Assembly (NCBI GenBank): GCA_905331475.1
Contig: CAJNYU010003026.1
Span: forward strand, 62,001 to 126,000
DNA length: 64,000 nt
Source: Rotaria socialis
Taxonomy: Eukaryota > Rotifera > Eurotatoria > Philodinida > Philodinidae
Direction of reading: 5' to 3'
How positions within the stretch are numbered: the first letter of the stretch is position 1; each line of letters opens with the position of its first letter. Made by a program: the position numbers and the translations under genes. Shown here piece by piece: positions 14,101 through 30,469 of the stretch. Under the pieces are notes generated by a model. That model saw only the letters and a list, made by a program, of their open reading frames with translations, ran no database searches and was not told where the DNA came from.

Positions 14101-14919
14101 AAAAACAGAAATTATATATAATTCGAACGAGCAAAAAACGTTTTATCAGTCGATAAACAAAAAGAAAAAAACAGCAGTTGTAATTTCACGGCGTGTTTAT
14201 GGAAAAGATAAGGAAGTTAACATATCGCTGTAATCCAGCTGTTTTTTCATCTTCTAGAATAATTTTATTCATGAACCTGTGTCTATAACCTGATAAAAAG
14301 TAATTTCCTTTCAACACATTTCTATTTACAAAGATAAAGGGATCAACATTTGTGCTATTAATATTAATGGAGTTTCTGTTTTTCTATATTTATTTATATG
14401 CAATGCTACATATTTTCTCGAAGTCGTTTCACTTACGTTGTGATGTACTGGAAAGGAATTTTGAAAATAGATCTCTTTCACTATCTTCAATTAACAAAAA
14501 TATTGAGAGACCAATGATTTCAGCCTAAAATAGCACAGTAAAAATAGAATTAATATTTTTTTTAAGACTAAAATCAATATTAAGAACGAACTTGTTCAAA
14601 ACCAAAATAGTGTTTTATTGTTTGTGATGCGTCAACAATAATATGATTATTGTCAAGACAAATAAGAGTACCTTGCATCGCGTCAAGCAATACATTGCCC
14701 ATTTCTTCTAATGGTAATCGATTTTGCTGACGTTGTTTTGCGTATGCAGTTACGTCAACTAGATTAAAAACGGAAAACCAATTAGCGATCCATTTCAGAT
14801 TGAAATTCATGCTTAACATAATAAAATTTCCTTTTCTAATTAAGTTTGAAAACATGTTTTCTTTGATAAAATTTTACTCTAGTTGGTTGAGTTTACTTAC
14901 ATTTGTTTCCATCGGACAT
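8108..14919 (-). CDS. PAS-domain transcriptional regulator (bHLH-PAS class, bHLH not found), 13 exons
   Basis: Exons, minus strand: 14919–14901, 14758–14592, 14524–14437, 13261–13163, 13098–12936, 11140–10835, 10775–10681, 10201–9893, 9833–9675, 9618–9512, 9459–9387, 8823–8738, 8677–8108. All phases agree and give 746 aa. Residues about 30–95 form a PAS-A core (VLLDAMQGTLICLDNN, TIKHYFGFEQ, EDSERDLFSKFL) resembling AHR, CLOCK and NCOA proteins. A second PAS block follows at about 180–280 (FEDHR, GAVITGYLPHEIISQSIFNF, VYHEDRLVKLHALWKC, SKLQWRLN), close to CLOCK/BMAL/PER PAS-B. The rest is Ser/Gln-rich with a short coiled-coil-like stretch (ENIKNKHLARTLELRRQSQQ) and a Pro/Tyr-rich tail ending in a His run. 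The role is probably a nuclear sensor or transcription factor. The subfamily cannot be fixed. The basic helix-loop-helix expected upstream of PAS-A is missing in this model; a possible 5' noncoding exon lies at about 15192–15258. Confidence 0.8.
12218..12476. mobile_element. Foldback (palindromic) element in a PAS-gene intron
   Basis: Two arms of about 110 bp (about 12224–12335 and 12359–12475) are inverted copies of each other with a roughly 23-bp loop. Both contain gccatcgccagtttcgggtt, and the outer ends read like gggaccg/ggacggg. Mismatches are few. It lies wholly inside the 11141–12935 intron, so it is spliced out. It has no coding capacity and looks like a MITE-type non-autonomous element. 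Confidence 0.85.
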
Positions 14920-16509
14920 TACGCCAACGGCTTCAACATTGCCTTATTGTCTATATGGTTTGACTAGCACACGTTCTAATACTTGCAAACAATAATAATA
15001 AAGAAACGAGGAAAAAATGCGATAAATACAACTCAATAGTAGTTCAATAGATAAATTAGTTAAATGTCAATTTCAATTTCAATGCTCGCCTTAATATCGT
15101 CTTTGTCTGTGTTTTCTTTTTGTTGTTAATCTAATTAATTGTTGAAAAAAAGAAAAGAATTATTTCTAGAAAAATCAGTTATTCTACTTACAATAGATTC
15201 TTCTGTTATTTAACATAATGAATCATGAGCACATTTCTTTTTTTGGCAAATAATTGAATCTGAAAAAGAAATACTATTAGAGTTGTTTTATTTTTTTCTT
15301 TAAAATATGATGGATATAATTTGCAACAAACACAAGAAGGAAAGAAATTTGGCTACACGTTTATGGCCACAGAAAATAAGTGTTTGAATCCATGTTTATG
15401 TATTTTTCTTTCTACTTATGTCTATCTAGAGACATTGAATGGTAGCGAAAACGAAAGAAAAAGTGCAAAAGAATCAGATCTTTTGGCCAGCTAATATTCA
15501 ATATACACAATAGGAAGAAAAAGACGCGGGAAAGAGAAGAACACGAGTGACAATGAGCGAAAAGAATACTAAAAATAAAGAAATGTCATACCATAAAAAT
15601 TGTATGAAGAAAACCTTTAATGTTTCATAAGAATCAAAAAATACATTTACCTGTCTTTATTTGTAGCATAGACAAAGAACAAGATTTTCAATTTTATCTA
15701 AAATACAAAGAAAACAACATGAGAAAAATAGAAAAACAAGTTATCATGTTATATTGTAGTTACTCTCTATGAATTATGATTATATGCACGTTTGAACTTT
15801 TTTTCATTGTGTTTGTCTAATATACCTTTTTCTTTCCTTTTCTCTTTAACCTACAAGAAACTCCGAGTATCACGACCACCAGCTGAAGAAAAATACGCGA
15901 AACGGACGAGACACACACACAAACGCACACGTGCACTATGCTTGCAGGAGTCTTTGCTCGTCCTTCGTTTTTCTTTTGTCGGTTTTCCCTCTTGTCGTCT
16001 CGTAAAGAAAAACAGATCTGCAGTGAACATGATGTAAGCCATGCGTTTTTAAAGTAGACATTCTAGAAAATTTGTTTGTATCCCTGCAAATACTAATGAA
16101 GAAAAATCTATTAAAGATCAGGTGTAAGCAGTAGAGTCTCTTTATGAGGATATAATTAAGCGAAAGAATAGAATCAAAGTGTTATTTCTAGTCTAGAATT
16201 GGAAGATGAATAAAAAGAAATATTTATATTTATATTATGCTGAGTGTATGACTACTATAGCTCTCGTTGTATGAGTTAAGAGATGCTTAAGAGATTTCAT
16301 CCGTTTCTCTTTGATCTCAGTTCATCATGGAGGAACAAAATCACGCTCGTCATGTGCACGTAGTTTCTCATTCTGTCATAAACGCAGAGTAAATTAGCGG
16401 CATGAAAAAAACGTAAGAAACTAAGATTAAAAGACCATTTAACATTCAACAGATATTTTTGATAAAGAAAGAAAAAAGCCAAAAGCAAAGAAAATACAAA
16501 TGAAAACCA
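14920..16509. other. Spacer between PAS gene and AGK; no bHLH exon seen
   Basis: The minus strand was searched for a basic helix-loop-helix exon and none was found. A strong donor (GTAAGTAG, about 15191–15184) after a TTCAG acceptor (about 15259) frames a 67-bp stretch with stops in all useful frames, possibly a 5' UTR exon of the PAS gene. The rest is AT-rich without features. Confidence 0.45.
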
Positions 16510-19500
16510 TCACGTTGATTGCTTGTGTTGTTGACGGCGATTAAATAGAAAAATAGTCTTTTTCTCGAGAGCATCTTCTTCCAGTTTATTAAATATTGGT
16601 TTTAATGTTGATTTTTTCGTTAATAATAAATCATTATTAATTTCAATAAATTTTAATGTTTTCTCACTTAATTCAATGCGACATTCGCCTAAATCAGTTT
16701 CTTCATTTCCCTTTTTTTTATCTAATTTTTCATGATTAATTAACATATGTAGAGAAATTATATTTGGATTTGGATAAAATCGAATATGTTGAACATTAAA
16801 CGATTCTTTCGGATATTTTACTTTATCATAATTGAAACGTTCAAATCTATTACTTAAATCGATTTCGAAACTACGATCATCATTCGTTAATTTGGCCCAT
16901 AATTGTACTGGTTCTTTATCTAAATTCATACAGTATTCAATACCACAATTCGGATTTTCTACTGGTTCTGTTAGTTCGGGCACAACTGGTTTTGGATTTG
17001 TACGATTCGATCGATAGATACGCGAGAAAAAAGTTGATTTCGGTTTTTCTTGAGACAAACGATATTGATCCATTAGTGAAGGTTGACATCGTAAACAACC
17101 AGAACACGGATTAGAATATACAAGAGACGGCTGTTCACTTGACAATATTGATTTTACAGAATTTGCTATATAAAGGTATATGGATGATACGGGATATTTT
17201 AAATAACTGAAATACCATAAACGTTTTTGAAGTTGTTCAAGACGAGTATAATGTCCTAATTCAAACGTAGCTGCATAACTGAAAATTAAAAGAAAATTGA
17301 ATTTTTTCTTCATTGATAATTATTTCAAAGAACAGATGTAATATTTTTTATTTATTTATTTATTAGAAGCCTACAGAAATTTGAAAATTTCGATTTTTTT
17401 TTTTATTGTTTTCGAATCTAGATAAAAAGCTTTCCTAAGATTCCTATTTTAATCCTTACGATTTGAACTTTTACAGGTGCAAATATCAAGCATCTTTACT
17501 CAGTCTGCCTTGTTACAGAAATTGAAAAAAATGAATCATCGATATTCTGCTCTTCAATTTCTAATTATCTCTTCATAAATACTCCTAAACAGTTACTGCT
17601 AGGCATTTAGATTTAGAAGATTGAAACAATTAATGAGCAGCATCCATGTATCTCTCAAGTATTCTATTCTAACTGAGTAGTGTTGTATGCATAAATTTCT
17701 TTTTTGCTCTAAACTGGCAAATTTGATTGACAATCGGTAAAGCCACAAAATTAGAATGTCGTCTTTTTTATTGTGTTGCATTTTTCTGAAGCTCGTCCAT
17801 AATTAACTTATACTCGTCTAAAAGGCCATTTAATAAATAATCGGGAAAAAAAGAATAGAAAATTTTCATACTGTTTCAAGGTTGTATTTTATCAAAACTA
17901 TTTTTCGCTTATCTATTAGTCATATAATGCGTACATGTTTTATATCTACGTAATACTAATTTACTCGATCATTATGTATAAATATTACTGAGATCAGTAC
18001 AAATGTTAGATATTCTGTCATATATAATTAACATGAGCATTGTATTCAAACAGTATTTAGCAAAAACCATGAAATAGATTAAGTGTTTGAACTTCATAGT
18101 GTAATTTGCAAGAAAAAAAATAATACATACGGATGAGTATTCATTCATGCCATATGAAGGACTGGAGAAAACGCTGCAGTATTTTAAAAGAGTCTTCAAA
18201 CATCGCTTTTCAAACCTAATGACTTACATTAGGTTTGAAGTTCTTTTTGTGTACTCAAAAAGTGAGTACACTAGAATCGGTGAGTGTGTCCGGCCGTTAA
18301 CACGATAACTTTTGAAAGCCTCATCCAATTGTCATGAGGCTTTGTACACAGAATGATCTCATCAATATCTCAGTCAAGTTCGAAGATGAGAAGGATCCTT
18401 CAATTAATGGCTGAGTTATCGAAAAAATTGTCACTTTTGACCAGACCATCCGTGAGGCGGGGGGGAGGTACAGGGATTTTTTTCAAAAAAAACGTTTTTC
18501 TTAGAATTATTCACAACATATATAAATCGACTCAGTTTTTGCAGTACACGTAACAATCGGATGCGAATCCGCATGTTTCCTCACTTATTAATTGGAATTA
18601 TAAGATTCAAAGAAACATTTTTTCATTCTGGTTGAAATAAATAAGTAATCACCTCGATTGCGTGAGAATGCTTATTATGTTGAGAAATATTTCAATTAAT
18701 AATAACATTGTAGATACGCAGTCGGAATATAGTTGTACAATGAGGAGCCATTCTTCCGACAAGAACTATCTGTAGACGGAGTAAACAATCATTTAATTTT
18801 GTCTCAAGAGAAGGCTCAAGGCTTTTGTCTTTACAAGCGAAACTCCAAGCTCTACATAAAAGATTCAACTCCCAGTAGCATCACGTAATATCTCACTAGG
18901 ACATGCTCAAAAAATTTTCCATTATTTACTAATAAAGGCAATGCTTCAGTGGTCCTTTTTTCGAATTACAAAAGAAATGACCTACTGGTTGATACTCAGA
19001 GGATTTTTTTATTGTTCAAGAAACGAACTGGAAAATAAAAGAAATGAATCATTTCATCTTTGCAGATATTATTTGTGATACGCAATACGTCATCGAGTTG
19101 ATTTATCTTTCTCACTAAATATCAAATTACATTTTCAAATATTTTTTTTCTTAATAGTTGTGTCTAAAACGGATGATTAGAATTCATGCATAGTTTCTTA
19201 AATAATACAACTGTGACATATCCGAATGATAGTATCTCGGCAATATAAGATTTAACATTGCTCAGTGCTACATTATACTTATTGACCTGGATATGTCCAC
19301 TTTGACTAGGGTACAGAGAAAGGGTGTTCTCATGAGAGCATACAGCATGTTTTTTTTTCGTTTCGAATAAAGTTGACTTATCTAGGTCAACAAAAGTCAT
19401 GAGAGGCTGACACATGTTTCATGTTGTAAAAATTTGCTTGCTTTACAATATCAAATTATTTTTTTAGAAAATACTAGATGGTCAAAGAGTTCTCTATTTA

Positions 19501-20249
19501 TGTTATTATGTACAACTAAATAACCCTTGACAATTGTTATCTAATATTTCGTCAATAGATACGAAATTCTCATGAAGGATTCAAAGGAAATATCTAAATA
19601 GTATTCTCTTTAAAACTTACGTTGGTTTTTCACTAGTATTTGACATTGTAATTTTTAATAAAGGTTTTCGAACAACTTTCCCGTTAAATAAACCAAGAAC
19701 TGATTCGCATAGTAAAGTGATATCATCGTGAAGTTTCTTTTTATTTGTCGTTGGAAACAAACTACGCGCGAATGACAAATGTTCACCGATTGGTATAATG
19801 CAAATAGGTAAATTTTGTAAAACACTCGATTGAAGAAGATGAGGCGTTAATTCACTTAATGTTCCATCGCCGCCAACAATCATCAATGCACTTAATTTTT
19901 CTGGTTCGATTTTAGTTGTTAACAATTCATTCAGACCGTTGGGATCTGTTACTGTATCGATACGATAAACACGCACATCAAGACCAATTAAATGTAATAA
20001 TGGAAATATTGTTTTGTCATAAATCGATTTAGCTTTACCATTATTTGCTTGGCCATTAAGTAAAACAGCTACACGATTTGCATGAGTCATAGGTGATAAT
20101 GTTTGAGAGCCCATTATAGATGCTTGCTGACAATAAAATTGACGAATTTGATTTGCTTGATAACGATCGTAAGACCAATTAGCACCATAGGATAAAGCGC
20201 AAAAGGCAAATACAGATTTTTTCCAATTATTACGTATAGTTCGAAACAT
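16510..20249 (-). CDS. AGK: Acylglycerol kinase (AGK/MULK family), 2 exons
   Basis: Exon 1 (20249–19621) and exon 2 (17278–16510) join in phase at ACC AAC|T TAT, giving 465 aa (human AGK is 422). The diacylglycerol-kinase catalytic core is clear: RVAVLLNGQANNGKAKSIYD, then SALMIVGGDGTLSEL with the nucleotide-binding GGDGT motif at about residue 120, and LPICIIPIGEHLSFARSLF. After the intron come TYAATFELG and KRLWYFSYLKYP, equivalent to the AGK strand and WYF segment. AGK phosphorylates monoacyl- and diacylglycerol in mitochondria and also supports carrier import. A hydrophobic segment near residues 10–25 (SVFAFCALSYGANWSY) fits membrane targeting. The start is the first ATG (MFRTIRNNWKK); the upstream in-frame TTG was not used. 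The 2.3-kb intron is unusually long here and holds a dispersed repeat. Confidence 0.9.
18358..18582 (+). repeat. Dispersed repeat, copy 1 (in AGK intron)
   Basis: About 180 bp from aatggctgagttatcgaaaa through cacgtaacaatcggatgcga matches 59053–59223 in the same orientation at high identity, with small indels around the G-rich tract. Similarity may begin earlier, at ctcatcaat (18358). No terminal inverted repeats were seen. Confidence 0.85.
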
Positions 20250-21411
20250 TCTTTTTGTGTATAGTTGGTAAGAAAATAGAGTATAATTCAATTAATAACG
20301 TTTAGTACAATAGAAACGAATATTACTACTCTAACGGCTCTACCGGTACTTGTGCTGTCTAAATCGCACCTCTTTGGTTTAGAATATAGACGAATGAGCG
20401 AATAATTCAGTGATGGGATTAGTAAAAATAAATCGAATTCCTCCAATATCTCTATATTATAGATATGTTTTATATTCGAATATTAAATTGTTTCGTTTTA
20501 TTATCTAACTGTTCTAGAAAAGAGAATAGCGCCATCTGTTAATCGAAAATCGCACATCTAAGTTTCACTTTTTTTTCAACGTTGACTTCCTGATACTAGC
20601 TTATTCAACATATTTTGAAGTGATTATAATTATGAAAAGCATCATATACAGTCACTGATTATTGTACAAATACAAGAGTATAGAATGTGAAAGAGTTATA
20701 GACGATATATTTGCCTTGAATAACATAAAAGCTTACTCTATGGCTAATTTGATGCTTTTCACGATTTTTCACTCTATTAAATACATATCGGTAGCGAAGT
20801 TAGAGATTAAAAAAGTAACAACGATTATTATACTCGAGTCGAGTAGAATAGTGATCAATAATTAGCCGACCGTTCCAGGCGGAAATCAGGTGTTTCATTG
20901 TTACGATTGATTTCTATGCGTTGTTGTATACGTATTACTACTATTAACAAGAAGAAAAATGTATTCAAAAATAAGACTTGTAAAATCCGCTTTTTTAGTT
21001 ATTATATGTTCTTGAGAAAGAAAAGCTCTTTAGAGTAGACATCATTTTATTCATGATTTTATATTAAAAATGAAATAATTTAACATAGAATCACTAATAT
21101 TTTAATTAGAATGCGCACGTTTTTCAATACTTATTCAAGCAATAACGAGAAAGAGTTGATCGCTGATTAAAGGCTCTAAGACATGTTTAATCATGATCTT
21201 GATTCGCTTAAATAAATTCAAATTCTATTGAAAACATTACACGATGGATTCGTGTTTATAAAAAAAAAATGTAAATCAATCACAAATTATCTTTATAAAA
21301 TTACATAATAAAAAACAAAAGCATAATAATAGAATTAGTCTATTTCTTGAAGAAATTGTTTTCACAGGCACATGTATATATATATATATATATATATATA
21401 CTTTGTTAATT
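20250..21411. other. Intergenic, no gene seen
   Basis: AT-rich spacer between AGK and DNAJC27 with a (TA)n tract at about 21374–21400 close to the DNAJC27 stop. A short plus-strand open frame at 20662–20865 has no splice-supported continuation and no recognisable motif. Confidence 0.5.
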
Positions 21412-23201
21412 TTATTTTTCAAATCGATTTAATAATTCTGTTTTTGCATTAAGCAATAATTTAAATGCATCTTCACTTCCAGGTGCATCGCTTTTATCTG
21501 GATGTAATAATTTCGCTAAACGCTTGTACGCTGTTAGAACATCTTCTTTTGTACAATTATGTCTTAAACCTAATCGTTCAAAATTGTCTTTATTATTTCG
21601 CAGTCGATTAATTGCTTCGACTTGTTCAATAGTAAAATTTACATTGGGTTGATTACTAGCCGGTGGTACACCACCATTTTCATTCGTATCGATCAGTGCA
21701 GAAAATAGATTATCGAATAATTCTTGTACACCGGCACCGGTTGCAGCTAAAAAGTAAAATAAAATAATGAGCTAAGGAGGCTATTGCGCTGTAGAGCGAG
21801 CGAAGGGTAAGTAGCGATAGTCAACAAGGAATGTTGAATATTTTGGCGAACGATAGGTTCTTGGTTTCCATAAAAACGAAGTTCAAAGAGTTTGTTCGAT
21901 TGCCTACCCTCAGCGCGGGATCTCATTAGATGATAATGATGTTCGCTGCTCGCAGTTAGTTTTTTTTTCGACCATTTTTCTAATTTCTCTAATAGAATTT
22001 CATTATCATCAATTTAAATGATTCTTTATTAAATGTAATATGCTTTGATGTACTATCATTAAATCATTCATTAAAAATTACTCGTGCTCAAAACTAGAAA
22101 TTTCTTTCCTATTTTGTATTCAATTAGTAAAAATGCCATATGCACATCTACTACTGTTAAACGTGACTATGCGCGAAAAACGATTTTTTTCTAATTTCAT
22201 TTAATTATTATAATAATAAACAACGTGCGGGAGCCACTCATAAGAGTAGATCGAAGAAGTTCTCTGCCTGTGTTGTCAAAACTAAGCTATAATTGTTTGG
22301 ATGCATTGCTAATTGCTTCTAAAGAAATAAATGTCTGCCTATTTATATCATTATTTATTGAAGCTGTCAGACGACAGTGTCAACTCTGCAATTATAAAAC
22401 TACAGAAGATTTTTTCTTCATGATAGAAAGAAATACGACTTTTAAATTTATTTCATTTGGATTAACAAACAAACATTCTAATTATTTACTCAAAAAATAG
22501 TTACAGTGATTCAGAAGAGATTGCTTTCGAGTTACAATTCAAAGTACAGATTTTCTTCTTTAAGACATTAAAATTCTAATAAAAACGGGATTAGACATTG
22601 TAGTTTCGACTTATGAAAAATTAATCTCTATGCTGTCGGAAAGCTTCAAATCATTCTTAGAGACTTACTGCAAGTAACGTTCAGAAAAATATCGTTGAAA
22701 AAAACCTAAATGAACAAATATTGACAAACCTGATGTTTCAAAATATTGATAACCACGAACATTAGCCCATAGCTTAGCTTCATTTTCGTCTACAACTCTT
22801 TTTAAATCATTTTTATTTCCAACCACAAAAATAATAACAGGGGATTTTTGTCCATTGTTTAAATTTAATTCTTTTTTCATTTCACAAAGCCAATAATCCA
22901 ATGTATCGAATGATCGGCGATTTGATAAATCAAAAACAAGTAGAATACCTTGAACGTCACGGTAGAATTCATTGCGTACTTCATAAAAAAGTGGATGACC
23001 AGAAAAATCAAATATATTCATGCGTATATCATAATTACGTACACGTAAACGTGTGACACCATAATCAATGCCTATGGTTGCCATATATTTTGATACGAAA
23101 CGTTTCTCACAGTAACGTTTTATTAAACAACTTTTTCCAACGCTAACATTACCAAGGCTTATAACTTTTAACCGCATCAAATAATCTGATTTCGTTGTCA
23201 T
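21412..23201 (-). CDS. DNAJC27: DNAJC27/RBJ: Ras-like GTPase fused to a J domain, 2 exons
   Basis: Exon 1 (23201–22730) and exon 2 (21746–21412) join as TCA G|CT, restoring FETSAATGAGVQELF. The protein has about 268 aa, like vertebrate DNAJC27. The N-terminal GTPase shows the P-loop GNVSVGKSC, RYCEKRFVSKYMATIGIDYG (switch I), NIFDFSGHPLFYEVRNEFY (DxxGH instead of DxxGQ, as in this family), GNKNDL (NKxD) and ETSA. The C-terminal J domain has HPDK in LAKLLHPDKSDAPGSEDAF, the motif that stimulates Hsp70 ATPase. The family is linked to Rab-like signalling and MEK/ERK control in vertebrates. The intron between GTPase and J domain is 983 bp. The foldback element at 23455–24085 lies just upstream of the start. 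Confidence 0.95.
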
Positions 23202-23454
23202 CGTTATCTAGAAAAATAACAACTTTCTAGAATGACATTTGACAATAGGAAAATTTTCTTTTCCGATATGTTAGATAATTGTAGTTTATTATTCATGATC
23301 AAAAAAAAATGTTACCAAGGAAATTTTCAATTTTTCTATGAATTGAACGGAGAAATAGAAAAAAGACGCGTTTTGTTCAAACTATGAATCTAGCAAGACG
23401 TTACGCTAAGTGATATGATCGATCGAAGATAAAACAAAAGAAGATAATAGACTA

Positions 23455-24085
23455 ACGAGGGAAGGCCACCAACGGTTCAATCGCTTTTGCGTTGAAACTA
23501 TTTGCATTATGTAGCTCCCAAGGAGTTATAGATACGCTGAAAATATTTTGGGCGGATAGCTTGTTGTTACGAAAATAGTCCATTTGCAAGGTACGGTTTT
23601 TATTGCAGTGTCTGAACTCCCCTCAGGAACCTTGAAAAATATTGCTTTTCAAATTTCAACTTGAAAATTTACATAGAAATATACCTTAACGAGAATAGTG
23701 TTTCGTGACTGTTTCAGACCATTCTACTATTCCTATCATTACATACAGCTATTATAAAATTTTTATTTTTACATCTTTTAAGTAAGGTAGCAGATTTGAT
23801 GAAACAAATAAATTCAATGGCCAAAAACATTCACAAAAAACTATTCTTGTTGAAGTGTATTTCTATGCAAAGTTTCAAGTCGAAATTCGAAAATCAATGT
23901 TTTTCACGGTTCTTGACGGGGAGTTCAGGTACTCACTAAAAACCACACTTTTAAGATGGGCTATTTTGCATAACAACAAGCTATTCGCCCAAAATATTTT
24001 CAGCGTATCCATAACTCCTTGGGGGCTACATAATGTAAATAGTTTCAACGCAAAAGGGATTGAACAATTGGTGACTCTTCCTCGT
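23455..24085. mobile_element. Large foldback element (arms about 230 bp)
   Basis: Left arm about 23455–23685 and right arm about 23855–24085 are inverted copies, e.g. gcgttgaaactatttgcatt on the left against aatgtaaatagtttcaacgc on the right, and gaaaatattttgggcg against cgcccaaaatattttc. Divergence is roughly 10–15% with a few indels. A spacer of about 170 bp separates them. No transposase is encoded; the open frame in the right arm is incidental. Confidence 0.88.
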
Positions 24086-28212
<4,127 letters not shown>

Positions 28213-28770
28213 ATTTTTCTTTCTTCTTTTTTTTGTCTGTATTATTGTGTTTTATGAAACCAATACATTTGTTGTTATTTAAAAAAACGAAATGTTTGGC
28301 CTCGGAATGATGTATTCATCTTTTTACGCTATTCATTCACGACGCATATGCTATTTACTCATTTAAAATGTAAAGGAGCCCTTATGTAGGTAGAATGGAA
28401 AAAGTAATATTTTTTGTCTTAATGATTATTTTGTCGCTTGATGATCTTGACGGTGACATGATATAGCCTTGGTCTAAAAGCAAGCTTTATTTGTGCAAGG
28501 CCACTAAATATCGTCTAGTTGAAGACAAAATTGACTGGTAACTGATACGCTTAGGTGTACGCCTGTTACAACAGAAAGTCGAAACGAATGTAAAAAAAAA
28601 TGCATGCTAGGAAATGAGAAAAAAATGTGGGATACAATCATTAATAACCACATAGACACCTGCGACGTAACGTCAATTTTTTTTGTTTACATCGCTGTCA
28701 TGGTTAGACTGCGATGATGCAAGAATACAACCAATTTATTCAATATTATAAAAACTACATATAACACATA
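28213..28770. other. Intergenic spacer
   Basis: U2AF2 3' end to the next start. AT-rich; no gene or RNA recognised. Confidence 0.5.
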
Positions 28771-30229
28771 ATGGGAGGACTATTTGGTAGAAACAAGAAG
28801 AATACCTTTGATCCCAATCTTCCACCATATGGTGGACCACCGTATCAACCAGGTGGCTACGGTGCTCCACCGCCGTATCCATATGGTTCGGTTACCCGTT
28901 TTGGTGAGTATGATCCTTATGATGTATACGGATATGGTAGTGATCCTGATTACGTCCCAACAGATCCTATGATGAGTATGTATGGGCCTAATAGATTTGG
29001 AAGTGGTTCGCTTGGTCCTGGTAAGTTTTACTTAACAAATTTTGTATGTTCAATTTAATCGAACGTTAGGTATGTCTCCTTGGAATTATGGTAACTATTA
29101 CATGGGTAATACTACTATGCAAATGATGCCATTTATGCAAAGAAAAGTAGCTAAATTTAATCAAATGCAAGGAATGGGGGGTATGGGGTTTATGGGGGGA
29201 ATGGGAGGAATGGGAGGAATGGGGGGTATGGGAGGAGCGATGCCAATGATGCCTATGATGCCAATGATGCCTTGTCTTCCAGCATGTAGCATGCCTATGA
29301 TGGCAGCTTCTTGTCCATTACCTGTTGCATGTAGTCCACTTGTTCAAAGTACGTACTTCCTAGCATCGCTCGTTGAGTTCTCTTTCAATAGAATGCTTCA
29401 ATTGTCATTTCAATCTAAATTAATTACGTGTTTTGCTTTTAAGGTTATCAAACACCATTACCATTTCAATTTTCAAGTGGCTTCGGTATGATCTTATCAC
29501 TATATCGTTTTAGTACAATAAATAATTTTGCTTTCAGGATCTTCGTTTGGAAACTTTCTCCCACAATATAATCCATCTAGTGGAATGTCATGTTGCTGTT
29601 GTGTTTGTGCACCACCACTACCGCCTGCAATTTCTTATTATCCACGTCCAGTTAGTGTTCCGCAACCATATCCTGTTCCATGTCCAATCCCGGTAGCAAT
29701 CCCTAATATTCAACAAGTACCAGTTCCACGACATGTATCTGTTGTTGCACCGCCCATTTTTGCTGATTGTAATTCACCAGGTGCTGTGCCCAGTGGAGCT
29801 CCATTGATGCCATCGGCGGGTGGTTTTACGCAAGGCACCGCTGCTCAATCATTAGTAATGGCATCGAATAAGTTATCAACAAAAGAAACATTATTAAATG
29901 ATGATAATTCTAAAGATTCGAAACGTCGAAGACCTATACATAAAACTGTTGATCAATCTCGTCGTGCGAAAGCTGAAAAGATAGCTGCCAGTCTTTCTAA
30001 ACTTGGATTAACTGATAATTTACATAGTGATACTATTTCAAGGAAAGGCAAACATGCAGTTAAATCAACTCGTCGTATACGTAAACTTTCACATGATGAT
30101 ATTTCTTTAATATCATTATCCAAAAATAATTATATTTCACTACCCGATCACTTAACATCAGATAGACTATCAACTTTACTCGATAAGTCAAACCAAAATT
30201 CATATAGCAAATCTTCACGCCGTCGTTGA
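28771..30229 (+). CDS. Gly/Met/Pro/Tyr-rich low-complexity protein, 4 exons
   Basis: Exons 28771–29020, 29070–29348, 29444–29485, 29538–30229 join in phase to 420 aa. Residues 1–85 are Pro/Gly/Tyr-rich (GGPPYQPGGYGAPPPYPYG). A (GGM)n run (MGGMGGMGGMGGMGG) is followed by MPMMPMMPMMP. Next is a cysteine cluster (GMSCCCCVCAPPLPPA) and a Pro/Val-rich stretch (VPQPYPVPCPIPVAIP). The C-terminal third is polar and basic (SKRRRPIHKTVDQSRRAKAE) with possible nuclear-localisation clusters and ends SKSSRRR. No family was recognised. The composition suggests a disordered, aggregation-prone or palmitoylatable protein. It starts about 560 bp after U2AF2 on the same strand and converges on the MRG gene with about 240 bp between stops. 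Confidence 0.75.
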
Positions 30230-30469
30230 AATCTATCAACATCAGATCACGACTGTTTAGTCTGTAAACAAAACATCTTTAACGTATCTTCATAGTTCTT
30301 GTTTACAACGAATGACTTGCTCGTACATCGTAACATTATTTCAACAAGAATAGACATATTTTTTTCTCTTCATCTTCCACTTTTATTAGTTTTACTCACT
30401 TTTGATAACAATAATAAAAATACAAAAACAAAAACCAAAAAAAAAGAGAAAGAAACAAAAAGACTTTCT

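Noticed and set aside
15792..16042. Open frames on both strands with a basic Arg/Lys stretch that could suggest a bHLH basic region
   Set aside because: No helix-loop-helix pattern and no usable splice donor into the PAS exons.
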